Assembly (NCBI RefSeq): GCF_007830735.1
Contig: NZ_VLLN01000020.1
Coordinates: forward strand, 1 to 64,000
From: Geobacter argillaceus
GTDB lineage: Bacteria > Desulfobacterota > Desulfuromonadia > Geobacterales > DSM-12255
DNA length: 64,000 nucleotides
Reading direction: 5' to 3'
Positions 8,544 to 16,519 of the stretch are shown here, in pieces; the stretch's first letter is position 1; each line of letters starts with the position of its first letter. The notes beneath the pieces were generated by a model. It did not search any database. It saw only the letters and a list, made by a program, of their open reading frames with translations, and was not told the origin of the DNA. The position numbers and the translations under genes are program-made.

Positions 8544-8774
8544 ATGCCCTTGACTGTTCACCAGATTGAAAACGAGTTGTTCAGCCTTGATATAAACACT
8601 CGAGCGCAACTGGCCGAAAAGCTTATTCTCAGCATAGACGCGCCAAGCGAAACTGAAAATCTTAAACTTTGGGTCGATGAAGCGGAGCGACGCCTCGCCG
8701 GTCTCCGTGCGGGCAATGCCCGTGAATATCCAGCCAGTGAAGTATTCCGGAGTCTAAGGAATGCTCTCCGGTGA
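8544..8774 (+). CDS. Antitoxin, putative addiction-module component family
   Basis: The 76-residue protein resembles the TIGR02574/PF09720 addiction-module family: an N-terminal helix-rich segment, AQLAEKLILSID in the middle and WVDEAERRLAGLRAG near the end, where this family has its W..E..RR pattern. Such proteins neutralise RelE/ParE toxins and usually repress their own operon. A strong AGGAGGTGA ribosome site precedes the ATG. The stop overlaps the toxin start by four bases. The 173 bases between gatA and this gene contain no whole gene. Confidence 0.85.
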   Translation: MPLTVHQIENELFSLDINTRAQLAEKLILSIDAPSETENLKLWVDEAERRLAGLRAGNAREYPASEVFRSLRNALR

Positions 8775-9067
8775 AACAGGTCACGTTTCATGAGGATGCC
8801 CGTGCCGAGTTGGCAGAGGCTTCCCACTATTACGAAGATTGTATTTCCGGCCTTGGACAGGCACTTATCGATGATGTTGAAAAAACGGCCAGTGAGATTC
8901 TTGCACACCCTAAAGCCTGTAAACTCATTTCAAAGAACCTGCGGAGAAAAGTCTTACGACGGTTTCCGTACAGTTTGATATACGTCGTAGAGACTGATCG
9001 TGTCAGAATCATGGCGGTTGCCCATCACAAAAGACGTCCGGAATACTGGCGCTACAGGCTTGCATGA
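8771..9067 (+). CDS. ParE/RelE-family toxin
   Basis: The 98-residue protein has the RelE/ParE fold pattern: FHEDARAELAEASHYY, a central helix, RRFPYSLIYVVETDRVRIMAVAHHKRRPEYW and a terminal Arg. ParE toxins poison gyrase, whereas RelE toxins cut mRNA at the ribosome; the AHHKRRPEYW ending is more like the ParE/plasmid-stabilisation branch. The GTG start overlaps the antitoxin TGA (GTGA), so the toxin is translated only behind the antitoxin. The TGA end in turn overlaps the start of a third small frame. Confidence 0.88.
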   Translation: MKQVTFHEDARAELAEASHYYEDCISGLGQALIDDVEKTASEILAHPKACKLISKNLRRKVLRRFPYSLIYVVETDRVRIMAVAHHKRRPEYWRYRLA

Positions 9068-9225
9068 ACGTCACGGAAACAGATTGCATGGCTGAAGCTC
9101 TCGAAGGTATTGCCGATGCAAATGCCGGTCGCGTCATTACAACCAAAGAGTTGCTGAAGTGGCTGAAACCATGGCGAAAGAATAATGCCTGTATTCCGGA
9201 TGGTTGCAATCGCGGTGAACACTGA
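9064..9225 (+). CDS. 53-residue protein resembling the tail of a ParD/CopG-type antitoxin
   Basis: The ATG overlaps the toxin stop (ATGA), so this frame is coupled to the toxin. The product (MNVTETDCMAEALEGIADAN, then AGRVITTKELLKWLKPWRKN) follows the pattern I-x-D-A-x-A-G-R-V followed by E-x-x-x-W-L-x-x-W. As I recall it, this is the toxin-binding C-terminal tail of ribbon-helix-helix antitoxins paired with ParE. The DNA-binding part is absent. It may be a second, non-DNA-binding antitoxin, or a remnant of an older module. It is not a standard third component, and confidence in function is low. Confidence 0.6.
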   Translation: MNVTETDCMAEALEGIADANAGRVITTKELLKWLKPWRKNNACIPDGCNRGEH

Positions 9226-9253
9226 TATTACTGAGGATCGGAGTTAATAATAT

Positions 9254-10693
9254 ATGAAATACCAACCCGTCATCGGTCTTGAAGTCCATGTCCAGTTGAA
9301 GACCAACACCAAGATCTTCTGCGGCTGCTCCACCCAGTTCGGCGCCTCCCCCAACTCCCAGACCTGCCCGGTCTGCCTGGGGCTGCCCGGTGCCTTGCCG
9401 GTGCTGAACAGGAAGGTGGTGGAGTTCGCCATCAAGGCGGGCCTGGCCACCAACTGCCAGATCGCACCCCGCTCGGTCTTTGCCCGCAAGAACTACTTCT
9501 ATCCCGACCTTCCCAAGGGGTACCAGATCAGCCAGTACGAGCTTCCCATCTGCGAGCATGGCCATCTGGATATCGCCGGCGACTGGGGGACGAAAACGAT
9601 CGGCATCACCCGCATCCATATGGAAGAGGATGCCGGCAAACTGGTGCATAGCGACATCCCCGGCCTCGGGAGCGGTTCCGGCGTCGACCTCAATAGGGCC
9701 TGCACACCGCTCCTGGAGATCGTCTCCGAACCGGATATCCGCACGGCCGACGAGGCGGTGGCCTATCTCAAGAAGCTGCACCAGATCGTGGTCTATCTCG
9801 GCATCTGCGACGGCAACATGGAGGAGGGGAGCTTTCGCTGCGACGCCAACGTCTCCGTGATGCCGGTAGGCGCGGACAGATTCGGCACCCGCACCGAAAC
9901 CAAGAACGTCAACTCCTTCCGTTTCGTCAAGCAGGCGATCGAGTACGAGATCGAGCGGCAGATCGAGGTGATCGAGGATGGAGGAAAGATCGTCCAGGAG
10001 ACCCGGCTCTTCGACCCCAACAGTGGCGAGACCCGTTCCATGCGCGGCAAGGAGGATGCCCACGATTACCGGTATTTCCCGGACCCTGATCTGGTGCCGC
10101 TGGTGATCAGTAACGACTGGGTGGACGAAGTGCAGCTCTCCCTTCCGGAATTGCCCGAAGCGAAGATGCAGCGGTACCAGGCAGAGCTTGGTCTGCCCCC
10201 TTACGATGCCGAGGTGCTGACCGCCAGCCTGCCGCTGGCCGAGTACTACGAGACCTGTCTGGCAGCAGGCGCCCAGGCCAAGGTAGCAGCCAACTGGGTA
10301 ATGGGTGAGGTGACCCGCGGCCTGAACGATGCGGGCCTGGAGATTGCGGCCTGCCCGGTAGCCCCTGAGCAACTGGTGGCTCTGCTGCAGCTGATCGAGA
10401 AGGGAACCATCTCCGGCAAGATCGCCAAGACCGTCTTCGACGAGATGTGGCAGCATGGCGGCGAGCCGGCAAAGATAGTCAAGGAGAAGGGGCTGGTGCA
10501 GGTCTCCGATACCGGCGAGATCGAAAAGATCATCGACGAGATCATGGCCGCCAACATGGGGCAGGTGGAGGAGTACCGCGGCGGCAAGGAAAAGGTGTTC
10601 GGTTTCTTCGTCGGCCAGGTGATGCGGGCCAGCAAGGGGAAGGCCAACCCGGCGGTGGTGAATGAGCTGCTGCTCAGTAAGTTGAAGGGGTGA
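9254..10693 (+). CDS. gatB: Asp-tRNA(Asn)/Glu-tRNA(Gln) amidotransferase subunit B
   Basis: The 479-residue protein begins [17 protein letters not shown] and contains CGCSTQFG and the [15 protein letters not shown] block, both diagnostic of GatB. A central FPDPDLVPL and a helical YqeY-like C-terminal domain with [13 protein letters not shown] follow. GatB activates the tRNA-linked carboxylate with ATP and accepts ammonia from GatA. Length is normal. GGAG lies about ten bases before the ATG. The separation from gatA by a toxin-antitoxin module is unusual and implies insertion into an ancestral gatCAB operon. Confidence 0.96.
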   Translation: MKYQPVIGLEVHVQLKTNTKIFCGCSTQFGASPNSQTCPVCLGLPGALPVLNRKVVEFAIKAGLATNCQIAPRSVFARKNYFYPDLPKGYQISQYELPICEHGHLDIAGDWGTKTIGITRIHMEEDAGKLVHSDIPGLGSGSGVDLNRACTPLLEIVSEPDIRTADEAVAYLKKLHQIVVYLGICDGNMEEGSFRCDANVSVMPVGADRFGTRTETKNVNSFRFVKQAIEYEIERQIEVIEDGGKIVQETRLFDPNSGETRSMRGKEDAHDYRYFPDPDLVPLVISNDWVDEVQLSLPELPEAKMQRYQAELGLPPYDAEVLTASLPLAEYYETCLAAGAQAKVAANWVMGEVTRGLNDAGLEIAACPVAPEQLVALLQLIEKGTISGKIAKTVFDEMWQHGGEPAKIVKEKGLVQVSDTGEIEKIIDEIMAANMGQVEEYRGGKEKVFGFFVGQVMRASKGKANPAVVNELLLSKLKG

Positions 10694-10726
10694 TTTCTCC
10701 CCAAAACGGTAACGTCATGGAGCATA

Positions 10727-13700
10727 CTACCCCAGTAAAAACTCCAAATCCTCACGGGTAAGGGCCGCGCCGCCGTGGCCTGTGCCTTCCTCCAGAATAG
10801 CCTTGTACAACTCCGTCTTTCGCGCCTTCAGCGCCATCATCTTTTCTTCGATCGTGTGCCGCATGATCAGGCGAGTGATGGTGACCTGTTCCGTCTGGCC
10901 AATGCGGTGGACCCGGTCGGAAGCCTGGTTTTCCACCGCCGGGTTCCACCAGGGGTCCATGTGATAGACATAGGTGGCGCGGGTAAGGTTCAGCCCCTTC
11001 CCCCCCGCCTTGAGACTGATGAGAAACACCATCGGCTCGGTGGCGTTCTGGAAGGTCTGCACCAGTGTTTTCCGCTTGGGAACCGGCGTGGAACCATCCA
11101 GTCGCAAGTATGAAAAGCCTTTTTTCTTCAGCCCGGTTTCGATCAGGTCCAGATAGCCGGTGAACTGGGAAAATACCAGTGCGCTGTACCCCTCGTCCCG
11201 CAACTCCTCCAGCTGCTCAGAGAGAAATTCCAGTTTTGGCGAGGCAGCATCCGCTCCCGGCGACGCGAGGGACGGTGCAAGGCAGATCTGGCGCAGTCGC
11301 AGTATGGCGGTAAGGGCGATGATGCGGGCCTGGGCCGGCGCGTGGCTATCGTAGGCATCCTTCACCTGGCCCCGTACTTCTTCAACGGTGCGTTGATAGA
11401 ATGCCCTCTGCCTGGTGGTGAGCTCAAGCGGTATGTCTATTTCCGTCTTTGGCGGCAGTTCGGAGGCTATGAGCGCCTTGGTGCGTCGCAGCACGAACGG
11501 GCGTGTGCGCCCCATAAGCCGCATGGTGGCAGCAGCTCCATCCTTTCCCAGAAAACGGGTAAACTCTTCCCGGGTACCCAGCAGCCCCGGAAGGCAGAGG
11601 TCCATGATGGCGTAGTATTCCCCCAGATGGTTTTCCAGTGGGGTGCCGGTCAACGCCAGGTTGAATGCCCCTTTCAGCCTGCGCACGGCGCTGGTGGTGG
11701 CTGCCTGCAGGTTTTTCACCACCTGGGTTTCATCGAAGATGATCACGTTGAACCGTTGCCCGGCAAGGAGCTCGCAATCCCGATGTACGATGCCGTAACT
11801 GGTGATGATCACATCGACGTCGGCAAACCGGTCAACGGAGCGGCCGCTGCCGGCATAGAGGAGTGTCCGTGCCGAAGGGAGAAAACGGGCGATCTCCGCT
11901 TCCCAGTTGAACAGAAGCGATGGGGGCGCCACCACAAGATGGGGGGTGCCGGCTGGAGCAGCGGATGGGACCTCTCCCGACATGATCCCTGCCAGGAGGG
12001 TGATCCCCTGGAGGGTCTTGCCTAACCCCATGTCATCCGCCAGGCAGGCGCCGAAGCGGTGCTCGTAGAGAAAGGCCAGCCAGCGCCATGCATCGGCCTG
12101 ATAGTCGCGAAGGGTGGCAGCAAGCCCAATTGGAACCGGTCGCTTCGCTATGGACGCAAAATTGAGCAGACTGTCGAGGACGCGGGCATCTTCGGCCGAG
12201 AGCCGCACCTCTACCCCGTTGCTGCGCAGCTGGAGCCAGTCCAGTATCTGCAGGCGCGGTACCCTGATCGGCTCATCTCCCCCTTTTTTTCTTTTTTTGC
12301 CGGGGTTCAACGCATCGGCAAACAGGGCCACGACCCGGGCGCTGACGTCGTCCAGCATAAGCAGTTTGCCGTCACGCCGCAGCATTCCCCCTCCGGCACA
12401 CAGCCCCGCTATCTCCTCTTCCGTCAATAGCTCACCGTTGCAGCGGATCTCCGGTTTCAATTCGAACCAGTCCAGAGAGCTGACCGTCGCATCAAGGGAA
12501 AAACGCCACTCTGCTTTTGCAAGAGGTTCATCATGCATGCGCAGGGAAAAGCCGGCGCTGGTGAGACGCTCCATCAAGGTGGGAAGCAGCTTCAAAAAAA
12601 TATCCGTGGAGAGTTCCACGGTACCGGGAAAGGCATTGGCCACGAAGGCATCCAGCCCGAACAGGTCGTACAGGATAGCGACCAATTCAACCTGGGTACG
12701 GTGGTCATTGTTGACAAAATACCACTCGCCGGCATCAGCCAGGACAACAACCGTGGACCCGCGCCATTTCCCGGCCAGATAGCTCAACAGGCGTTTTGCC
12801 TCCCTCTTTAGCGTCGTCTTGGCGAAGTCGAGTGTTGAGGTGACCGAGCGGGTGATGCGGTTCCGAGCCTGTTCCCCGGTCGCGTGCTGCATTGCAAAGG
12901 CCGCCTCCAACAAGACCTTCAGCCGCTTTTTTGCCTTGAGCGGCGTGGGAATAGTCGAGTCAATGCGCCTGTCCGGATTGAAGATCCAGAACGGCTGGTC
13001 GGACAGGGGAAATATCCGGCCATTGAGAAAATACGCCGGCGTCAGAGAGGTCATGCGGGACGATAGGCCGTTAGGAATATCAAGAACGTACGAAGGCAAG
13101 ATCGTAGTCCTGTTTTCCTTGGTAACAGTTCCGGTCAGGAAATTAAAGTGTATATCAGGATTCTGAAGCGCTGTTGGATCCAGGCTTATTGCGGCCTTGT
13201 TGAACAATTCTGCCGGAGCAATGATCGCATGCTCCAAGCGTCGGACCCGGCGGCCGGCATCGGGAGCCTCATCAGCCGTGCCTCGACATGCTCCTTCGAC
13301 TTCATTCAGCAGTTCAGCCACTGTCTCCCAGCTGTTCCATGCATCCAGGTTAGACACCGGCACCACCACCCCTGCCGCCGGGTCAAAGAGCAGCTGACCG
13401 TCCGCTCCTGATCCTTCCGGCAGAGGCGTCCCACCTTTCAGTGTTCGGGTTATATGGACCTTTTCGCCGCGCAGATCGAAGGTTATTCCGGCGGTACAGG
13501 TCTGGTCGGCTCTGAAGGAAAGTTTGGTTTCCGTTCCAGAAGAATCCCTGAACACAATTGGATAGTTTCCGCCGGTCATCCTGGTGAAGTCGGTAAAATA
13601 TCGGCTGGTGGACTGATAGCCGACGTAGGAGGCCAGAAAGCGGGCCAGATCGGTAGGAAGCCCTGCAGAGCTCCAGCCATAAATGGTCAGTTCGCCCCGC

Positions 13701-14272
13701 TTGATTGCTCCGCTGATTTTGTTGCTGGTTGAATCCTTTTCGAGCAGCAGTCTGAACGGAGTACCGGTCACCTGCGAAGGCGGTGCTGACGACGCAGCCG
13801 CGCGCTTGCTGCGGGCAACTTCAAGCCTTGCTTTCATGTGCCCCGGATCGATCTTTGTTCGAGTGGTCGCAGGGCCGCTTTCCGCTTCCAGACAGCGATT
13901 CAGATCCCGAAGCATCTGTTGATCGAAGGGGATGTGCTTGAGGGTTTCCGGAGAGATCAGATGCTTGAGCGAAGCCCATGCCACCACTACATGGGTGCAG
14001 TTGCGGGCGGGCTGCCAGTCGCGGCAGGTACACTTTTTGAGTAGGTCATAACCCAGGAGCAGCAGGGTGGTTTCGGCGCGGTCGTTAAACGTTATCGTGA
14101 GCGAGGTTTTATCCGCATTCCAGATCGCCTTTACGAATGTATTGACCGCACACTGTCTGAAACCGGCAATGAGATGGACTTTTGCGGCTACGTGATGAAT
14201 ATCGCCGGGTTGATACGTCTCAAATCGTTTCAGAAGGGGTGATTCGGAAGCAGGGATGGTGGTTTGGGTCAT
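10727..14272 (-). CDS. SWIM zinc-finger SNF2-family helicase
   Basis: The 1181-residue protein starts at ATG 14272, giving MTQTTIPASESPLLK. A SWIM zinc finger, CTCRDWQPARNCTHV, lies near residue 80-95. A long unassigned middle region follows. The SNF2 ATPase starts around residue 740 with DDMGLGKT, then PPSLLFNWEAE, the DEAH-box variant FDETQVVKN and LTGTPLENHL. The helicase C domain has VFSQFTGYLDL and DRVHRIGQTEQV. Such proteins are ATP-driven DNA translocases that remodel DNA-protein complexes. A start at 14341 would overlap the upstream gene and adds an unlikely leader. The 20-base gap to the upstream gene suggests one operon. Confidence 0.9.
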   Translation of the reverse strand: MTQTTIPASESPLLKRFETYQPGDIHHVAAKVHLIAGFRQCAVNTFVKAIWNADKTSLTITFNDRAETTLLLLGYDLLKKCTCRDWQPARNCTHVVVAWASLKHLISPETLKHIPFDQQMLRDLNRCLEAESGPATTRTKIDPGHMKARLEVARSKRAAASSAPPSQVTGTPFRLLLEKDSTSNKISGAIKRGELTIYGWSSAGLPTDLARFLASYVGYQSTSRYFTDFTRMTGGNYPIVFRDSSGTETKLSFRADQTCTAGITFDLRGEKVHITRTLKGGTPLPEGSGADGQLLFDPAAGVVVPVSNLDAWNSWETVAELLNEVEGACRGTADEAPDAGRRVRRLEHAIIAPAELFNKAAISLDPTALQNPDIHFNFLTGTVTKENRTTILPSYVLDIPNGLSSRMTSLTPAYFLNGRIFPLSDQPFWIFNPDRRIDSTIPTPLKAKKRLKVLLEAAFAMQHATGEQARNRITRSVTSTLDFAKTTLKREAKRLLSYLAGKWRGSTVVVLADAGEWYFVNNDHRTQVELVAILYDLFGLDAFVANAFPGTVELSTDIFLKLLPTLMERLTSAGFSLRMHDEPLAKAEWRFSLDATVSSLDWFELKPEIRCNGELLTEEEIAGLCAGGGMLRRDGKLLMLDDVSARVVALFADALNPGKKRKKGGDEPIRVPRLQILDWLQLRSNGVEVRLSAEDARVLDSLLNFASIAKRPVPIGLAATLRDYQADAWRWLAFLYEHRFGACLADDMGLGKTLQGITLLAGIMSGEVPSAAPAGTPHLVVAPPSLLFNWEAEIARFLPSARTLLYAGSGRSVDRFADVDVIITSYGIVHRDCELLAGQRFNVIIFDETQVVKNLQAATTSAVRRLKGAFNLALTGTPLENHLGEYYAIMDLCLPGLLGTREEFTRFLGKDGAAATMRLMGRTRPFVLRRTKALIASELPPKTEIDIPLELTTRQRAFYQRTVEEVRGQVKDAYDSHAPAQARIIALTAILRLRQICLAPSLASPGADAASPKLEFLSEQLEELRDEGYSALVFSQFTGYLDLIETGLKKKGFSYLRLDGSTPVPKRKTLVQTFQNATEPMVFLISLKAGGKGLNLTRATYVYHMDPWWNPAVENQASDRVHRIGQTEQVTITRLIMRHTIEEKMMALKARKTELYKAILEEGTGHGGAALTREDLEFLLG

Positions 14273-14291
14273 CGGTGAGGCCTGAAATCCT

Positions 14292-15176
14292 TTAGGGGCT
14301 GGAGCTGATCTTATCCATATAGCACTGGAACAAGGCGGCATTCAACCGTTTCATCAGTCGGCGAACGGCAACAATCTCACGATCATCCCTGTTGACCGTG
14401 CGCAGATATTCGGCACGGGTCAGGAGGTCGAACCAGCGGCGCGGCACCGGCGTGGTTTCATCCTCCATCTGGGCCGGGTCGGGCAGCATATGGAGAGGGA
14501 GCGGAAAAAGCCCGTTCATCCACCCCACAACCGGCAGCCAGGCAACTTCATCCTCCTCCTCGATGCAGTCATCACCCAGGCCGATGTGCAGATGGAGCTT
14601 TCTGATGCCGGCATGTCTGACGGATGCCATATCCACCGTTGACGGATCATCCAGAAACGCCTGCAGATACAAGAGGAGGGCATCATCACCCTGGCCAGCC
14701 ATGGTCAGGGCATCAGCCTGCCAGACCAGAAAGCGGCCCCATGCGAGGTCTGGCACGGAAAGGGCATGCTGAAAGGCTGAAGCTGCCTCGGCATAACGCT
14801 TCTGCTCCATCAGCAGATGACCGCGATGAAACCTGGGAGGGAGATAGACCGCATCGGGTTCTGGGAACTGTTGCAGGGTACCCAGAATGAATTCCATCAC
14901 CGTCTGCCACAACGGGGGATGTGTTGCCTGATCAAGTGCAGATCGCAACGAGGCAAGCTGTTCGGGGGGGCATGACGGGGGATCGACGGCTGCCAACCGG
15001 TCGCGCCAGGTTTTCACCAGCGAGCCCAGCTCTGCTGCCGGACGGTTGTCGGGGTACTCGTCAACGATCTGATCGTACACGGAAACTGCCTGGTCGAGGT
15101 CTCCGGCGTACAGATACTCGTCGGCAATGTTCAGCAGAATGCCGGGACGGTTATCTTCAAAGAGATTCAGTTGCAT
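14292..15176 (-). CDS. TPR-like partner protein of the SNF2 helicase
   Basis: The 294-residue soluble protein opens MQLNLFEDNRPG. It has helical repeat-like segments: AGDLDQAVSVYDQIVDEYP near residues 24-42, KRYAEAASAFQHALSVPD near 125-142, and GQGDDALLLYLQAF. This suggests tetratricopeptide-type protein binding. No catalytic motif was seen. It lies 20 bases upstream of the SWIM-SNF2 gene on the same strand, so a role in the same complex is likely but inferred only from position. A candidate leader peptide with terminator lies about 120 bases before its start. Confidence 0.7.
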   Translation of the reverse strand: MQLNLFEDNRPGILLNIADEYLYAGDLDQAVSVYDQIVDEYPDNRPAAELGSLVKTWRDRLAAVDPPSCPPEQLASLRSALDQATHPPLWQTVMEFILGTLQQFPEPDAVYLPPRFHRGHLLMEQKRYAEAASAFQHALSVPDLAWGRFLVWQADALTMAGQGDDALLLYLQAFLDDPSTVDMASVRHAGIRKLHLHIGLGDDCIEEEDEVAWLPVVGWMNGLFPLPLHMLPDPAQMEDETTPVPRRWFDLLTRAEYLRTVNRDDREIVAVRRLMKRLNAALFQCYMDKISSSP

Positions 15177-15292
15177 GGAATGATCTTTTCGTGGTTTGTT
15201 TCGACTTCGGCATTTGAGTACTGCGCGTAAAACTATTTGTTGCGCGGACGGAAAGGGACTGAACCTGTACTGTAATTATTTCTTGTGGACTG

Positions 15293-15406
15293 TCAAGAAA
15301 AACCCCCGCACCTCGGGGGCTGCCGGGTAGGGAATAGAGCTTCCGAGACGGCACCATCAAGCGGACGTCCATTCCCGTTAAGCTTATTCTGTACGACTTC
15401 CTTCAA
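15293..15406 (-). CDS. Candidate 37-residue leader peptide overlapping a terminator hairpin
   Basis: On the minus strand a TTG start at 15406 is preceded by GAGGAGAAATT, a good ribosome site. The product begins LKEVVQNKLNGNGRPLDG and ends RQPPRCGGFS. Its last eight codons run through a strong GC hairpin (15303-15319) followed by a T-run, and the stop lies within the T-run. The frame sits upstream of the TPR/SNF2 operon. The remaining bases of the 15177-15478 gap hold only the mtnA ribosome site. It may be an attenuator leader, a peptide gene or chance. Confidence 0.4.
   Translation of the reverse strand: MKEVVQNKLNGNGRPLDGAVSEALFPTRQPPRCGGFS
15296..15319 (-). terminator. Strong GC hairpin with T-run
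   Basis: CCCCCG (15303-15308) pairs with CGGGGG (15314-15319) around the loop CACCT. On the minus strand this is followed by TTTTTCTT. A second imperfect hairpin (TGCCG...CGGCA, about 15321-15353) lies just upstream in the minus-strand transcript. Confidence 0.75.
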
Positions 15407-15478
15407 AATTTCTCCTCATTCTTGACCGTGGTAACCAAGCGTAGTATCTTCCCGCATACCCGATAAGGAGAACAGAAT

Positions 15479-16519
15479 ATGTCCTTCAGAACCATAGAAT
15501 GGCGCGACGACAAGGTGATCATGATCGACCAGACCCGGCTCCCAAGCGAGGAGGTCTACAACGAGTACACCGATTTTCAGGGGGTGGCGGAGGCGATCCG
15601 CGGCATGATCATCCGGGGAGCGCCGGCCATCGGCGTGGCCGCGGCCATGGGGGTCGCTCTCGGCGCCCGGGGCATCATCGCCGATACCCATGAATCGTTC
15701 TTCAAGCAGCTGGACAATGTCTGCGATGTCCTGGCAAGGACCCGCCCGACTGCGGTCAACCTCTTCTGGGCCATCCAGCGGATGCGCCGGGTCGCCGAAG
15801 CCAACCGGGACAAGGACCTGCACTCCATCCGGGCTATCCTAAAGGCCGAGGCGATCAGCATTGAAGAGGAGGACCTGCGGATCTGCAAGACGCTCGGTGC
15901 CAACGGAGCCGCCCTGATCAAGGACGGGGCGACAATCCTGACCCACTGCAACGCCGGCGGGCTGGCCACGGCCGGTTACGGCACGGCCCTGGGGGTCATC
16001 CGGGCCGCCCGTGATGCCGGTAAGAAGATCCGGGTCTTTGCCGACGAAACCCGCCCCTGGCTCCAGGGGGCGCGGCTCACCAGCTGGGAGCTGATGAAGG
16101 ACGGCATTCCCGTTACCCTGATCTCCGACAACATGGCCGGCTTCTTCATGAAGAAGGGGGAAATCGACTGCGTAGTGGTGGGGGCCGACCGTATTGCTGC
16201 CAACGGCGATACGGCCAACAAGATCGGCACATACAGCGTTGCGGTGCTGGCCAAAGAGAACCGGATACCCTTTTATGTGGCCGCCCCGATCTCCACTCTG
16301 GATCTGACCCTGAAAAGCGGTGACGAAATTCCCATCGAGGAGCGCACTGCCAGTGAAGTGACCCATATCCAGGGGGTTTCTCTGGCGCCGGAAGGGGTTA
16401 CCGTGCGTAATCCGGCCTTTGACGTGACGCCGGCCAGGTATGTCACGGCCATTATCACCGAAAAAGGGGTGGTGCGGGGTGATTTCGAGGCCGGCCTGAA
16501 GGCGCTGGTTGGCCAATGA
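15479..16519 (+). CDS. mtnA: Methylthioribose-1-phosphate isomerase
   Basis: The 346-residue protein opens with [20 protein letters not shown] and contains [13 protein letters not shown], the catalytic-region [20 protein letters not shown] (Cys) and [20 protein letters not shown] (Asp). These motifs identify MtnA of the eIF2B-like fold. It isomerises 5-methylthioribose-1-phosphate to the ribulose form in methionine salvage. AAGGAG precedes the ATG. No other salvage gene is adjacent. The stop overlaps the glnE start by four bases, so the two are translationally coupled although functionally unrelated. Confidence 0.95.
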   Translation: MSFRTIEWRDDKVIMIDQTRLPSEEVYNEYTDFQGVAEAIRGMIIRGAPAIGVAAAMGVALGARGIIADTHESFFKQLDNVCDVLARTRPTAVNLFWAIQRMRRVAEANRDKDLHSIRAILKAEAISIEEEDLRICKTLGANGAALIKDGATILTHCNAGGLATAGYGTALGVIRAARDAGKKIRVFADETRPWLQGARLTSWELMKDGIPVTLISDNMAGFFMKKGEIDCVVVGADRIAANGDTANKIGTYSVAVLAKENRIPFYVAAPISTLDLTLKSGDEIPIEERTASEVTHIQGVSLAPEGVTVRNPAFDVTPARYVTAIITEKGVVRGDFEAGLKALVGQ

